A stretch of 64,000 bases of DNA from Lumbricus rubellus (taxonomy: Eukaryota; Annelida; Clitellata; Crassiclitellata; Lumbricidae): the NCBI GenBank assembly GCA_945859605.1, contig OX243828.1, positions 20,055,802 through 20,119,801 of the forward strand. The letters are read 5' to 3'. Of this stretch, positions 17,313-26,404 are shown piece after piece (position 1 is the stretch's first letter; every line of letters begins with the position of its first letter). A program made the position numbers and the translations under genes. The notes beneath the pieces were generated by a model. That model saw nothing but the letters and a program-made list of their open reading frames with translations. It made no database searches and had not been told where the DNA came from.

Positions 17313-17846
17313 ATGGAGCACAACTCGTATTGTGTAAAATGTAAGCGAAAAACTGAGTGTAGAGATATTCAACGAGTCGTTAGTAAGAATGGTAGATCTA
17401 TGCTTAGATGTGTATGCGTTGATTGTGGCGCTAGAAAAACTCAGTTTACTAAAATGTCTACTACAGGTGGTGATTTGGTATCAGCTCTCAATTCTGCTAC
17501 TTCTAATATTAAACTTCCATGGGCAAAGTACCCGGGTGAAATGAATCTTCCAGGACATTCTTTCACAGGTCCAGGAACTCGATTGGATTTGAGATTGAAT
17601 AGTGATGGGACGCCAAAAGATTGGAGCAAACCAGTAGATAGGGTTGATCAAGCAGCTTATCGCCATGACCTGGCTTATGCTAAACATACTGATACAGCAG
17701 GGAGAAACGTCGCTGACAGAGCTATGATAGATGAATTAAATAATATACCTAATCCTTCGTTCCGCGAACGAATTGAACGATCTATAGTTAAACCAATTTT
17801 ATCAACGAAAACCCATTTTGGAATGGGGTTGAAAAAAACACTCTGA
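17313..17846 (+). CDS. zinc-ribbon plus phospholipase A2-like protein
   Basis: A 177-aa two-domain protein. Residues 7-38 form a zinc ribbon (CVKC at 7-10, CVDC at 35-38) like small Polinton zinc proteins (DUF5679-type). Residues 78-140 resemble the PLA2-like domain of parvovirus capsid VP1: the calcium-loop-like GPGTR (86-90), a P.D.VD.AAYRHDLAY stretch with the His118-Asp119 dyad, and NVADRAM with D135. In parvoviruses this enzyme opens the endosomal membrane during entry; the same role is inferred here. STTGGD at 49-54 may be a weak protease site. The ORF ends in a seven-A tract region where the integrase frame begins in phase -1, so in related elements the two might be one polypeptide. 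Start ATG in TTAAAATG. Confidence 0.72.
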   Translation: MEHNSYCVKCKRKTECRDIQRVVSKNGRSMLRCVCVDCGARKTQFTKMSTTGGDLVSALNSATSNIKLPWAKYPGEMNLPGHSFTGPGTRLDLRLNSDGTPKDWSKPVDRVDQAAYRHDLAYAKHTDTAGRNVADRAMIDELNNIPNPSFRERIERSIVKPILSTKTHFGMGLKKTL

Positions 17847-17872
17847 GATGGACAGACCAACTTGCTGACGAA

Positions 17873-18763
17873 TTGCATAAACCTATAGTCAGGAAGTTTA
17901 GGAAGAGAGTGGTTTATGTTCAGGGAGTGGACAGAATTTGGGCGGCTGACTTGATTGACATGCAGGCTTATGCTAAATTTAATTCTGGTGTAAAATATTT
18001 GTTAAGTGTTATTGACATTTTTTCAAAATATGGATGGATTATTCCGATAAAAGAAAAGCGTGGAGAATCTGTGGCAGATGCTTTCACAAAAATATTTAAT
18101 ACGAGCAAAAGAAGGGGTGAAAAACTTTGGGTCGATAAGGGAACAGAATTCTATAATAAACAGGTAAAATCATTAGGTATGGAGTTGTATTCAACTGAGA
18201 ACGAAGAGAAATCTTGTATCGTAGAAAGATTTAATAGGACAGTAAAAGAAAAGATGTTTAAGTATTGTACAGCAAATTCAACTCAGAGATATATCGATGT
18301 TTTAGATAATATGGTTAATTTATACAACAACACAAGACATTCTTCCATTAAAATGACTCCTGTTAAAGCGAGTATCAAAGCAAACGAATGGGTTGTGTGG
18401 ATGAATTTATACGGTGACGCTGTACCTGAAACTATTAAACCTAAATTTTCAGTCGGAGATAAAGTAAGAATTTCTAAGAAGAAAAAGACATTTGAGAAAG
18501 GCTACATGCAGAATTGGACACAGGAGGTTTTTACTATAACACACATTCAGTACACAGACCCTATAACCTATAAAATATCAGATTATAATGGAGAACAAAT
18601 ACAAGGGACATTTTATGAAGCTGAACTGCAATCGACAACGCAAGATACATTTAAAATAGAAAAGATTATAAGGAAAAGAGGAAATCGGTCTTTGGTGAAA
18701 TGGTTAGGCTATGATGATTCATTCAATTCATGGATTGATAATAAAGACTTGATGTCATTGTGA
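17873..18763 (+). CDS. INT: retroviral-like integrase with chromodomain
   Basis: The integrase that inserts the element. The frame has no ATG at its start; it is open upstream into the seven-A tract at 17832-17838 overlapping the PLA2 ORF, so its true start is unclear (17873 is a TTG). The catalytic acids are D26 (WAADLIDM), D88 (WVDKGTEF) and E118 (CIVERFNR). The D88-E118 spacing is 29 residues, shorter than the usual 35 of Polinton and retroviral integrases. The C-terminus (about 258-296: FKIEKIIRKRG, then LVKWLGYDDSFNSWI) is a chromodomain, which in related elements guides insertion to histone marks. The fresh 6-bp target duplication shows that an integrase acted on this copy. Frame otherwise intact. 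Confidence 0.85.
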   Translation: MHKPIVRKFRKRVVYVQGVDRIWAADLIDMQAYAKFNSGVKYLLSVIDIFSKYGWIIPIKEKRGESVADAFTKIFNTSKRRGEKLWVDKGTEFYNKQVKSLGMELYSTENEEKSCIVERFNRTVKEKMFKYCTANSTQRYIDVLDNMVNLYNNTRHSSIKMTPVKASIKANEWVVWMNLYGDAVPETIKPKFSVGDKVRISKKKKTFEKGYMQNWTQEVFTITHIQYTDPITYKISDYNGEQIQGTFYEAELQSTTQDTFKIEKIIRKRGNRSLVKWLGYDDSFNSWIDNKDLMSL

Positions 18764-18936
18764 ATTTACTACTACTATTAGCAAACTGATTTACTACTAC
18801 AGCCCTTGTGCAATCATTACTTCTCTATGAATAACAACACGCTGTAATAACAAGTTCTAATGTACATTCGCAGCCTGTTCTAAGAAGAAAAAGACATTCG
18901 AGAAAACAAAATTCTTGACTTTTGGAACGGATGACT
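18764..18936. other. integrase downstream region with a 27-nt copy of integrase sequence
   Basis: Non-coding. 18878-18905 repeats the integrase segment 18472-18499 (CTAAGAAGAAAAAGACATT, then GAGAAA) with one difference, a short displaced duplication. Confidence 0.6.
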
Positions 18937-19187
18937 AAAAAAAAAAAAAAAAAAAACCTTTAAAAAAAAAAACCTAAAAAAAAAAAAACCTAGAAAAAAA
19001 AACCTAGAAAAAAAAAACCTAGAAAAAAAAAGGTAGAAAAAACCTAGGAAAAAACTTAGAAAAAAAAACCTAGAAAAAAAAATCCTAGAAAAAAGTTAGA
19101 AAAAAAAGTTAGAAAAAAAAACTTAGAAAAAAAAAACCTAGAAAAAAAAAAGTTAGAAAAAAAGTTAGAAAAAATTTAGAAAAAATT
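18937..19187. repeat. A-rich (CCTAGA8-10)n array
   Basis: About 250 bp of units of 10-15 bp made of CCTAG or GTTAG followed by 6-20 adenines. All purine-rich on the plus strand. It separates integrase from the right end. May act as a terminator/polyadenylation zone, or be a replication by-product. Confidence 0.6.
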
Positions 19188-19472
19188 TTATTTGCGTCTT
19201 CTTGTCCTGTAAAGTTGTCTATCTCGGGACAAACATTGATCTGCGGGGACAGAACCGGAAGGTTGGGGACAGAACCGGAAGTTTGGGGACAGATTCAGAG
19301 GTGAAGGATGATTTTTCAACAAATTGCACCGCGTAGGATAAGATTTAATCGCATTGCACCGCGTATCATAAGATTTATCGTATTGTGCCCTGTGCGAAGT
19401 GTCAACGATGTTATAGGTCGGTTGCTGCGTGGCTTTTAATAGGTACACCCCCAGCTTATCCTTTAGCACCAT
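19188..19472 (-). CDS. 94-aa basic ORF initiated in the right TIR
   Basis: The ATG lies in the inner part of the right TIR (context GTTAAAATGG) and the frame runs inward for 94 codons, ending in a basic RTRRRK just before the A-rich array. No known domain; the sequence is rich in Ser, Pro and Arg and contains two GGGGACAGAACCGGAAG-type DNA repeats. The left TIR has an equivalent start giving a 33-aa ORF. It could be a real small early protein or chance. Confidence 0.3.
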   Translation of the reverse strand: MVLKDKLGVYLLKATQQPTYNIVDTSHRAQYDKSYDTRCNAIKSYPTRCNLLKNHPSPLNLSPNFRFCPQPSGSVPADQCLSRDRQLYRTRRRK

Positions 19473-19846
19473 TTTAACTTAATTTATCTTCAATATCAGG
19501 CTTCTTAAAAAATAGCTAAGTAATTAATTATGCATCAGGAAAAATAATAAAATACCCCAAAGGAGAAGAGGAGGAATCAGGGGGAAATAATAAAAGACAT
19601 CCAAAGGAGAAGAGGAGGAATCAGGGGGAAATAATAAAAGACATCCAAAGGGGAAAAAAGACTTCATTTTCAAGGCCTTGGCATATGAAGGCGGTGGTCA
19701 ATCCCCTCTCTCTCGCCGTCTCATCATCCACTGACCGTGTACTCATCATAGCTGAGTCGACAGTCCAGCGCGCTATCCACTGTACTACCGAGCACCCCCC
19801 TCAGGAAATAATAAAAGACATCCAGAGGGCAAATATTACATCTACT
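19449..19846 (-). repeat. right terminal inverted repeat
   Basis: Complement of 4578-4976 with only a few substitutions and one-base gaps towards the inner edge. Ends TACATCTACT. Contains the same SINE-like insert and the same GGATGTCTTTTATTATTTCC units as the left copy. Confidence 0.92.
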
Positions 19847-19852
19847 AGTATA
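19847..19852. repeat. Polinton target-site duplication, right copy
   Basis: AGTATA, identical to 4572-4577. Confidence 0.93.
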
Positions 19853-20007
19853 TATATATATATATATATATTATCCAATACGATCGGAGATCCTAGTCAA
19901 GTGTGTATATACATGTATATATAGAGAGCACCATACGAGACTAGTTTCAACACAACACCAATTCAGCAAAATCTTTCATGTCATATTCAATCGAATAACA
20001 TCATACA

Positions 20008-20044
<37 letters not shown>

Positions 20045-20452
20045 TAGACCTAAAGCAGGTTGACTATCTGATAAGCAATATTTCGGCAGCAAGACGTTCA
20101 ATGATCAGCTTGTCTGCGGTCCATTCGGAGGTCCTCGATCACCTGTAAAAAGTGCTAAGCTTTCTGTAACAAATGCGTTGCAGGAGGCTTCATGAGTACG
20201 AAGGAAGCTATATCGGTTCTACAGTGTTGCTGCATGAGCACGCCGATGCAACTCGTCTACCATTACTATAATCTCACGCCGGGTAAATCCAAAGGCACGT
20301 GAGATCGGCAACTTTCGTGGATTATTGCAATTCACAACCGTAACTTACACCTTCTTCTGTCTATTTACTCTTACCTACTAATGTTCAATTAGTAATTATT
20401 GTCTACCCTCAAAGTCCGACCCAGACCTCACAGCGGTGAGGGGTGTAAACAG
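19853..20452. other. no gene seen; TA tracts
   Basis: TA repeats at 19853-19870 and 20011-20042, otherwise unassigned sequence without coding features. Confidence 0.4.
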
Positions 20453-20602
20453 CAGTGTGAGAATTGTGGAAAAATAACTAGGGGGTTGGACCATTATCCA
20501 CTTGGAATTGGGGTTTAAAAACATACTTTAACATGGGGCTCTAAGAAAGACTGGGGGTTGAAACCCCCCAAGGGCCCCAACCCCCCGGCAATTCTCACCC
20601 TG
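20453..20602. mobile_element. hAT-type MITE, copy 1
   Basis: A 150-bp element with ends CAGTGTGAGAATTG and CAATTCTCACCCTG and a perfect 8-bp target duplication GTAAACAG (20445-20452 and 20603-20610). The interior has GGGGGTT...AACCCCC inverted segments. A second complete copy is at 49571-49697 and fragments are at 34172-34217 and 25876-25982. Confidence 0.85.
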
Positions 20603-20909
20603 GTAAACAGTCAAGTAGGGGATCGCCAGCAGAGGCTATACCATCAGTGGTGAAGGCGTATGCCGAAGTACCACCTAGGGCGCTACGCGAGGTGGGAAGG
20701 CTCTGCTGGTACCCTGAAAAACTGGCTAACGTGTGCGGCGAAGACATGCGCAGCAGCGGGCCTTGCGACGGTAATCGGGCGGAGAATTACGAAAGTTACA
20801 ACGGCTGATCAACGAAAGGCTGGTCTATGGACCGCCACTGCGAGGTGGAAAGGCATGGGAATCTACCATCTCATTTTCCCAATGAGCATAATGGACGGTT
20901 CATATATGG

Positions 20910-21023
20910 CACATCATGAGGAAACATGGTGATTGCTTAGAGAAGAAAATTATGCAAGGAACGGTTCCGGGGGCAAGATCAAGAGGAAGGCCTAGGAAGA
21001 GATGGTGGGACAACAAAGTCTGA
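20910..21023 (+). pseudogene. LINE reverse-transcriptase C-terminal remnant
   Basis: A short frame HIMRKHGDCLEKKIMQGT followed by SRGRPRKRWWDN and a stop, the well-known C-terminal tail of CR1/L2/jockey-type LINE ORF2 proteins. Only the last 37 residues are readable; upstream DNA (20611-20909) is frameshifted or unrelated. Confidence 0.6.
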
Positions 21024-21382
21024 ACGGCGCAATATAAATTTTCAAACGTCGTTTGGTCATTTTTTTCCCATCTATAATTATAGATAGCGTTCATTTACAT
21101 AATAGTTTAGAAAGCGTTTCAATTCTCAATGGGTGTCAGAATCCATGCCGAGTGGCAAAACCGCACCGTGTGTGATACGTTGGCGTTCAGACAGTTTTCG
21201 CCAGAATTAATGCAACGTCAATAGGGCTTCAAGTGAGTCAGAAGCCATTGCTAAAACCATTACAATTTTTAACCCCGAGTGCTTGAGCAATGAGCATTGA
21301 CAGCAAATCATTTCCCACTTCCGATTTCTCCTGAAAGTTGGGATAGTATCCACTGAGACAGCAATAATTTTGTAGCCGACCG

Positions 21383-21705
21383 ATGAGTAGGCTGATTTTG
21401 GTGAATAAACTGGTTTCAGTGAATGAAATGATCTTGGTGAATATGCTGGTTTCGGTGAATAAACTGGTTTCAGTGAATAAATTGATCTTGGTGGATAAGC
21501 TGATTTCAGTGAATAAACTGGTTTCAGTGAATAAATTGATCCTGGTGAATATGCTGATTTCGGTGAATAAACTGGTTTCAGTGAATAAATTGATCTTGGT
21601 GGATATGCTGGTTTCGGTGAATAAACTGGTTTCAGTGAATAAATTAATCTTGGTGAATAAGCTGATTTCAGTGAATAAACTTGTTTCAGTGAATAAATTG
21701 CCCTC
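21383..21705. repeat. 18-bp minisatellite open on both strands
   Basis: About 18 units of GTGAATAAACTGGTTTCA type. Since the unit is a multiple of three and lacks stops, both strands show long open frames (hexapeptide VNKLVS on plus, YSLKPV on minus). No other sign of coding. Confidence 0.75.
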
Positions 21706-21784
21706 ATCCTTTACTGAGGCTTGGGAATGGCACTGTCTAAATAGTAAAGTCCGTGAGTCGGCAATGGACGAATCCCAAGGTCCT

Positions 21785-21972
21785 GGACACGGGGTCAGTG
21801 ATATCGCAGGACTTGCCGTTTACTTCCCAGCTTAAGCCGGTACCAAATTATACTGCTTGGTGACAGAGGCCCGTGTGCGTAAACAACTTGCCCAAGGTCG
21901 TTACCCGGAGTCGAACCCGCAACCGCCCGCTCTGTGAGCAAACGTGGTACCGATCAGCCACCAGGTCGCACA
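21785..21972 (-). mobile_element. tRNA-derived SINE, second family
   Basis: On the minus strand, GCGACCTGGTGGCTGATCGG resembles an A-box region and GGTTCGACTCCGGGTAACGA holds a B-box; the body contains ACCTTGGGCAAGTTGTTTACG. It differs from the GCGCTATATAA-tailed family. Confidence 0.6.
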
Positions 21973-22479
21973 ATATGTCTAAATAGGCCTAAGAGCAATG
22001 GCGTAGTTAAAATCTGAGAGGACTAATAATTATAAGGATATTCTACAATTGTGCTTCAGGCTGACTATTATGCGTTCAAATTTGTCACTTTAAGCGTTCA
22101 CTACTATGATTAAATGCGTTTGGCAATAATAAGGCTTTCATCGCTTGCTTTTATGTCTCAAAATGCAGACCGGTTTTCAGTTTGCACTTATTCTTACCGC
22201 AATCACTGCAAATTGCCCCTCTTATCGAGCGTAGGCAACTCGCATGATGCAGCGTGACTCGTGTCTTTTATCTTGAGAAGACCCGCTTTTACCTTTTCCA
22301 GCAAATGATGATAATTATAATTAATTATTCGCTCACGCAGAGCAAAACTAATAATTATATCTAACTTACATGTAAATACAATATTATTCATTTCCGCAAG
22401 CGCCTTTTGAAACTCGTTGCTCTCAATTAGGCTACTGCGTGCTTTTATGAAAATTGAGAGACCTTGAGCAGGTGCGTGT
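21973..22479. other. no gene seen
   Basis: Unassigned AT-rich sequence without coding features or recognisable repeats. Confidence 0.4.
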
Positions 22480-22965
22480 TTGCGGTGGTGCGTAGTTCTG
22501 GTGGTGGTCGGTTTGCGTCGGTGATGTTGATGATAGTGGTGGTAGAGGTGTTTGATGGTGTTGGTGGTGGTTGTGGTCGTGGTGGTGTAGTGGTAGTGGT
22601 CTTGGTGGTAGTAGTTGGTTTGTTAGTGGTAATGCTGTTGGTGGTGTTGGTGGTGGTGGTAGAATTGGTGATGGTATTTGTGGTGTTCGGTTTTCGCTGG
22701 TGGTGATGATGGTGGTAGTATATTGGTGTTGGTGATGGCAGTGGTGTTGGTGGTTGTGGCAGTGGTAGTGTTGGAGGTGGTCGGTTTTCGCTTGTGATGT
22801 TGGTGGTAGTGGTGGTGGGGGGGTGGTGGTGGTGTTAGTAGCAGCGGCGGCGGCGGCAGCGGTGGTGGTGGTAGTAGTGTTGGTGGTGCTGGTAGTGGGG
22901 GCGGTGGTGATAGTTGTGGTAGTGGTGTCATTGGCGGTGATGGTCGTGGTAGCTGTGATTTATTA
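22480..22965. repeat. (TGG)n-type array
   Basis: About 490 bp of interrupted GGTGGT/GTAGTGGT units. Any open frames here are poly-Val/Gly or poly-Pro/Thr artefacts. Confidence 0.7.
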
Positions 22966-23304
22966 CTGCAAGTGCAAAAACGAATGGACATGGACGAACA
23001 ACCGAACCTGGAATTCCTCTGGTGACCGACAGAGAGAGAGAGAGAGAGGTGATCAATACAAACGTATCTTTAATATCTTTACTGCGGCAACATCAAAGCG
23101 TCGGCGACACCAAAGAGAAATCAAGAGCTTTGGCCGAGACTACAAAGCCCTGTGAGCAGCCAGGCACTAATCGTTCTCTCCTGGCGCCATATAATCGTCG
23201 ATTAAAAGCGCCCTCTGTTGACAGCGCGAGAAATTACTGACGACAACAAACACTACTTTTCCATTGCAAACTAACGCCCGCAAGGTGCAAATTATTTAAT
23301 TCGT

Positions 23305-23545
23305 GTGTGTGTATGCGTGTGTATGTGTGTATGTGTGTATGTGTGTATGTGTGTATGTGTGTATGTGTGTATGTGTGTATGTGTGTATGTGTGTATGTAT
23401 GTATGTATGTATTTATGTATGTATGTATGTATGTATGTATGTATGTATGTATGTATGTATGTATGTATGTATGTATGTATGTATGCATGCATGTATGTAT
23501 GTATGTATGTATGTATGTATGTATGTATGTATGTATGTATGCATG
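23305..23545. repeat. (GTGTAT)n to (TATG)n array
   Basis: A GTGTAT-type tract passing into pure TATG units; open in several frames without coding meaning. Confidence 0.8.
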
Positions 23546-23824
23546 TATGCCAATGTATTTATGTATGATGCATTCGTCGCTGTATTGTATATATGGATGA
23601 TGGGGTCGTCATGAGTTTAGCGGTAGTTTATGTTTGATGGCTGTTGTTGTTATTGGTGGTGGCTTTGACTCCACTTGATTACAAAATTATGGTAAATATA
23701 ATATGCACTTCCATAATTGTATTATGCTGTTGTTCAGGAAATAAAAATAAAATAAAAAGTACGTGTTCAGACAATCAAACTACAGCGTTGTAGAATTTCG
23801 ATGGAAATTCAGCTGCAGATGTGC

Positions 23825-24042
23825 CGTTAGTTTGTATGTGCACTTGTTATGGCGCCCCTTCAATCTCTCTCTACTCAAAGGCGCTCCCGAATGCAGAGCG
23901 GACACTGCATCGGAGTTTCACGCCGAAGCGCTGAGCAATTTTGAGTGAAGGACTTGCCCATGGTCCTTACGCGGCGAGGTGGATTCGAACCTCGAACCTT
24001 CCAGCTCCAACGCAGCAACGCCACCACAACGCCACCGCGCCC
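23825..24042 (-). mobile_element. tRNA-derived SINE, copy 2
   Basis: Same family as 1735-1953, same orientation, with B-box complement GGATTCGAACC at 23981-23991 and the GCACTTGTTATGGCGCC tail end on the left. Confidence 0.7.
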
Positions 24043-24744
24043 CACGTGCTATGTATTACTAGTTATGTCGTATATATCTGCAGTGGATACTGTTGCTCAA
24101 TGTCTGCTTTATCCAGACATTATGCACTAACAGCAGGCGCAGCAACAACCTGCAGGCCACACTCATCTTCATCTGCACTAAACGAACGAATTCCTGTCCA
24201 GTGGAACTGACCAGCTGACCATGGAAGCGGACGACATTCATATAGCTCCACTATATGGTCATTCAGGCAGCTGAGTGGCCACACGCTGGACGCGATCCCA
24301 CTTTCATCATTTCCATCGCAGTATCGCAGTAACGTCGGACCCCGAGGGAGAGGGGTAAATAATGGCCAGTGCAGGGGGTGGGGTCAACTGATCAAGCAGC
24401 AAAAAATGACCGCTGCTCGACCCGCATGAATCTAACACCGGTGAACTGTTGCGAATGAGCGGACTTAGAGTATCCCTACGCGTCGCCATAGTTACCGCGC
24501 GTCGCCATAGTTACCGCGAGTCGTCGTCGTCGATATAGGCTTTGTTCCGTTGCCCGTGGCAACCGGCGTCGTGCTTGTAGCGCATAAAAGGCGCCATATA
24601 AATATAGAGATTTGGGCAACATGTTAGAAATGGAATCGACATGACATGACTTTTGGCATTAACGTGACCTGTGCCATTGTAAAATAACATTCAAGACTAG
24701 TGATAACACAGAAGGATATAACGTCGAGTTAAATCACTTCAAAC
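24043..24744. other. no gene seen
   Basis: Contains only a short direct repeat (GCGTCGCCATAGTTACCGCG at 24481 and about 24500). No coding region is visible. Confidence 0.4.
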
Positions 24745-25460
24745 AATCCATCCATCCATCCGTCCGTCCGTCCGTCCGTCCGTCCAACCATCCATACATC
24801 CATCATCCATCCATGATTCATCCATCTATCCCTCCATTCCTCCATCTATCCTTTCATCCATCCGTTCATCCATCCCTCCATCCATCCATCTATCCATTCA
24901 TTCATCCATCCATCCGTTCATCCCTCCATCCGTTCATCCATCCAATCTTTCATCCATGATTCATCCATCTTTTCCTCCATCCATCCATCCATCCATCCAT
25001 CCATCCATCCTTTCATTCATCCACCAGTTCATCCGTCCATCCATCCGTTCGTCCCTCCATCCATCCATCCATCCATCCACTCACCCATCCACCCATCCAT
25101 CCATCGATTCATCCATCCGATCATCCGCCCATTCATCCATACCTCCATCCATCCATACATCCATCATCCATCCATGATTCATCCATCTATCCCTCCATCC
25201 CTCCATCTATCCTTTCATCCATCCGTTCATCCATCTCTCCATCCATTCATCCATCCATCTATCAATCCGTCCATCCGTTCATCCATCCATCCTTTCATTC
25301 ATCCACCCGTTCATCCAACCATCCATTCTTTCATCCGTTCATCCATCCATCCATCCATCCATCCATCCCTCCATCCATCCATCCATCCATCCATCCATCC
25401 ATCCATCCATCCATACATCTATCCATCCATTCATCCTCCCATCCGTTCATCCATCCAGAC
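24745..25460. repeat. (CATC)n satellite array
   Basis: Over 700 bp of CATC/CGTC/CCTC tetranucleotides with a higher-order copy (24790-24960 resembles 25165-25330). Confidence 0.8.
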
Positions 25461-25679
25461 CACTGCACCAGAACACCCTCGGTGGTCGAAGTACCATCCG
25501 CCTGTCCACCAATCACCCGCTAGGGGGCGTATGCCTCTCCATCAAACGGTAGAGGGCGTTTCGCTGCTGTCCATGTCGGGTAGTATGGCGTATCGCAGCC
25601 GATGACTTATTAGTCGATCGGCGGACCATATAGGGCCTGGCACCACCCGAGGGAGGGCAACGCATTGGCAGGATCACTT

Positions 25680-25850
25680 CTCTTGTAATGCATTGCAATG
25701 CAGTGTAAGGTATTGCAATGCAGTGCAATGCATTGTGGTGCAATGTAGTGCAATGTAACTCAGTGTTATTCAGCGTTATACAGTTTAGTGCAGTGTTAAA
25801 CAGTTAAATATGCAGTGTAGTGCAGCGCAATGTAATGTAATTTAATGATG
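25680..25850. repeat. degenerate GCAATGCAGT repeat
   Basis: About 170 bp of 5- and 10-bp units around TGCAATGCAGTG, decaying to the right. Confidence 0.6.
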
Positions 25851-25875
25851 TACAATAATTGCACATCTTCATAAA

Positions 25876-25982
25876 ACTAGGGGGTTAGACGTTGATTTAT
25901 ATGGACTTGGGGTGTGCTATGAAGACTATTATGAGGTCAAAAGAAAGACTAGAGGGGGTTGAACCCCCGTCAACTCACCCTG
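25876..25982. mobile_element. fragment of the CAGTGTGAGAATTG MITE family
   Basis: Shares the interior (AACTAGGGGGTT..., ACTTGGGGT, GAAAGACTAGAGGGGGTTGAA) and the right end (CTCACCCTG) of 20453-20602; the left end is lost. Confidence 0.6.
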
Positions 25983-25984
25983 GA

Positions 25985-26205
25985 GAAAAACACGCAAGTA
26001 GGCAGAGACAGACAGACAAATAGACAGATAGACAGACATGCAGACAGACGGACAGACAGACAAACAGACAAACAGACAAACAGACAGACAGATAGACATA
26101 GACAAACAGACAGAGACAAACAGACAAACAAACAGACATAGACAGACAAACAGATAGACAAACAAACAGACAAACAGACAGACAGACATAGAGACAGAGG
26201 ATTCT
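25985..26205. repeat. (GACA)n array
   Basis: Interrupted GACA/AACA tetranucleotides. Confidence 0.8.
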
Positions 26206-26404
26206 AATAAATCCATGGACGCAACACCGTTCCTCATCCGCGGTGGAAGGGATCCTTCCACCATTCAGACACGGATCTTCCGGTTCGATCCCCGGGGCGA
26301 CCAAGAGAAACCTCGGCGACCAACGTCGTCACAAAGACAAATTGTGTTAAACGTCGAACGACTGCAGCACAAAAGCAATCACGATCACCCATGTTGCATC
26401 GTGG

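Larger units (their letters stand above)
4578..19846. mobile_element. complete Polinton/Maverick element
   Basis: A 15,269-bp element bounded by about 400-bp inverted repeats that start AG and end CT, with a perfect 6-bp target duplication. It carries the diagnostic set: protein-primed family B polymerase, retroviral-like chromodomain integrase, adenain-type protease, FtsK/HerA-type packaging ATPase, and major and minor capsid proteins. It adds two fibre paralogues, a PLA2-like protein and a dUTPase-fold-like protein. Intergenic gaps are only 16-91 bp, as in a virus genome. Damage is limited to one frameshift in the polymerase and a frame break between the PLA2 ORF and integrase, so the copy is young. 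Integration, capsid and attachment genes together imply virion-forming capacity in the parental element; this is an inference. Confidence 0.95.

Noticed and set aside
17829..17842. Canonical -1 frameshift heptamer X XXY YYZ
   Set aside because: The A7 run is out of register for a canonical heptamer in the PLA2 frame; only a single-codon AAA slip is possible.
17873..18763. Endogenous retrovirus or LTR retrotransposon
   Set aside because: The integrase has no gag, protease, reverse transcriptase or LTRs beside it; it lies in a Polinton with TIRs and a 6-bp duplication.
21207..21835. Overlapping 166- and 150-codon frames on opposite strands
   Set aside because: Product of an 18-bp repeat, a multiple of three; no support outside the array.
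24745..25460. CRISPR-like array
   Set aside because: Contiguous tetranucleotide satellite without unique spacers, in a eukaryotic genome.
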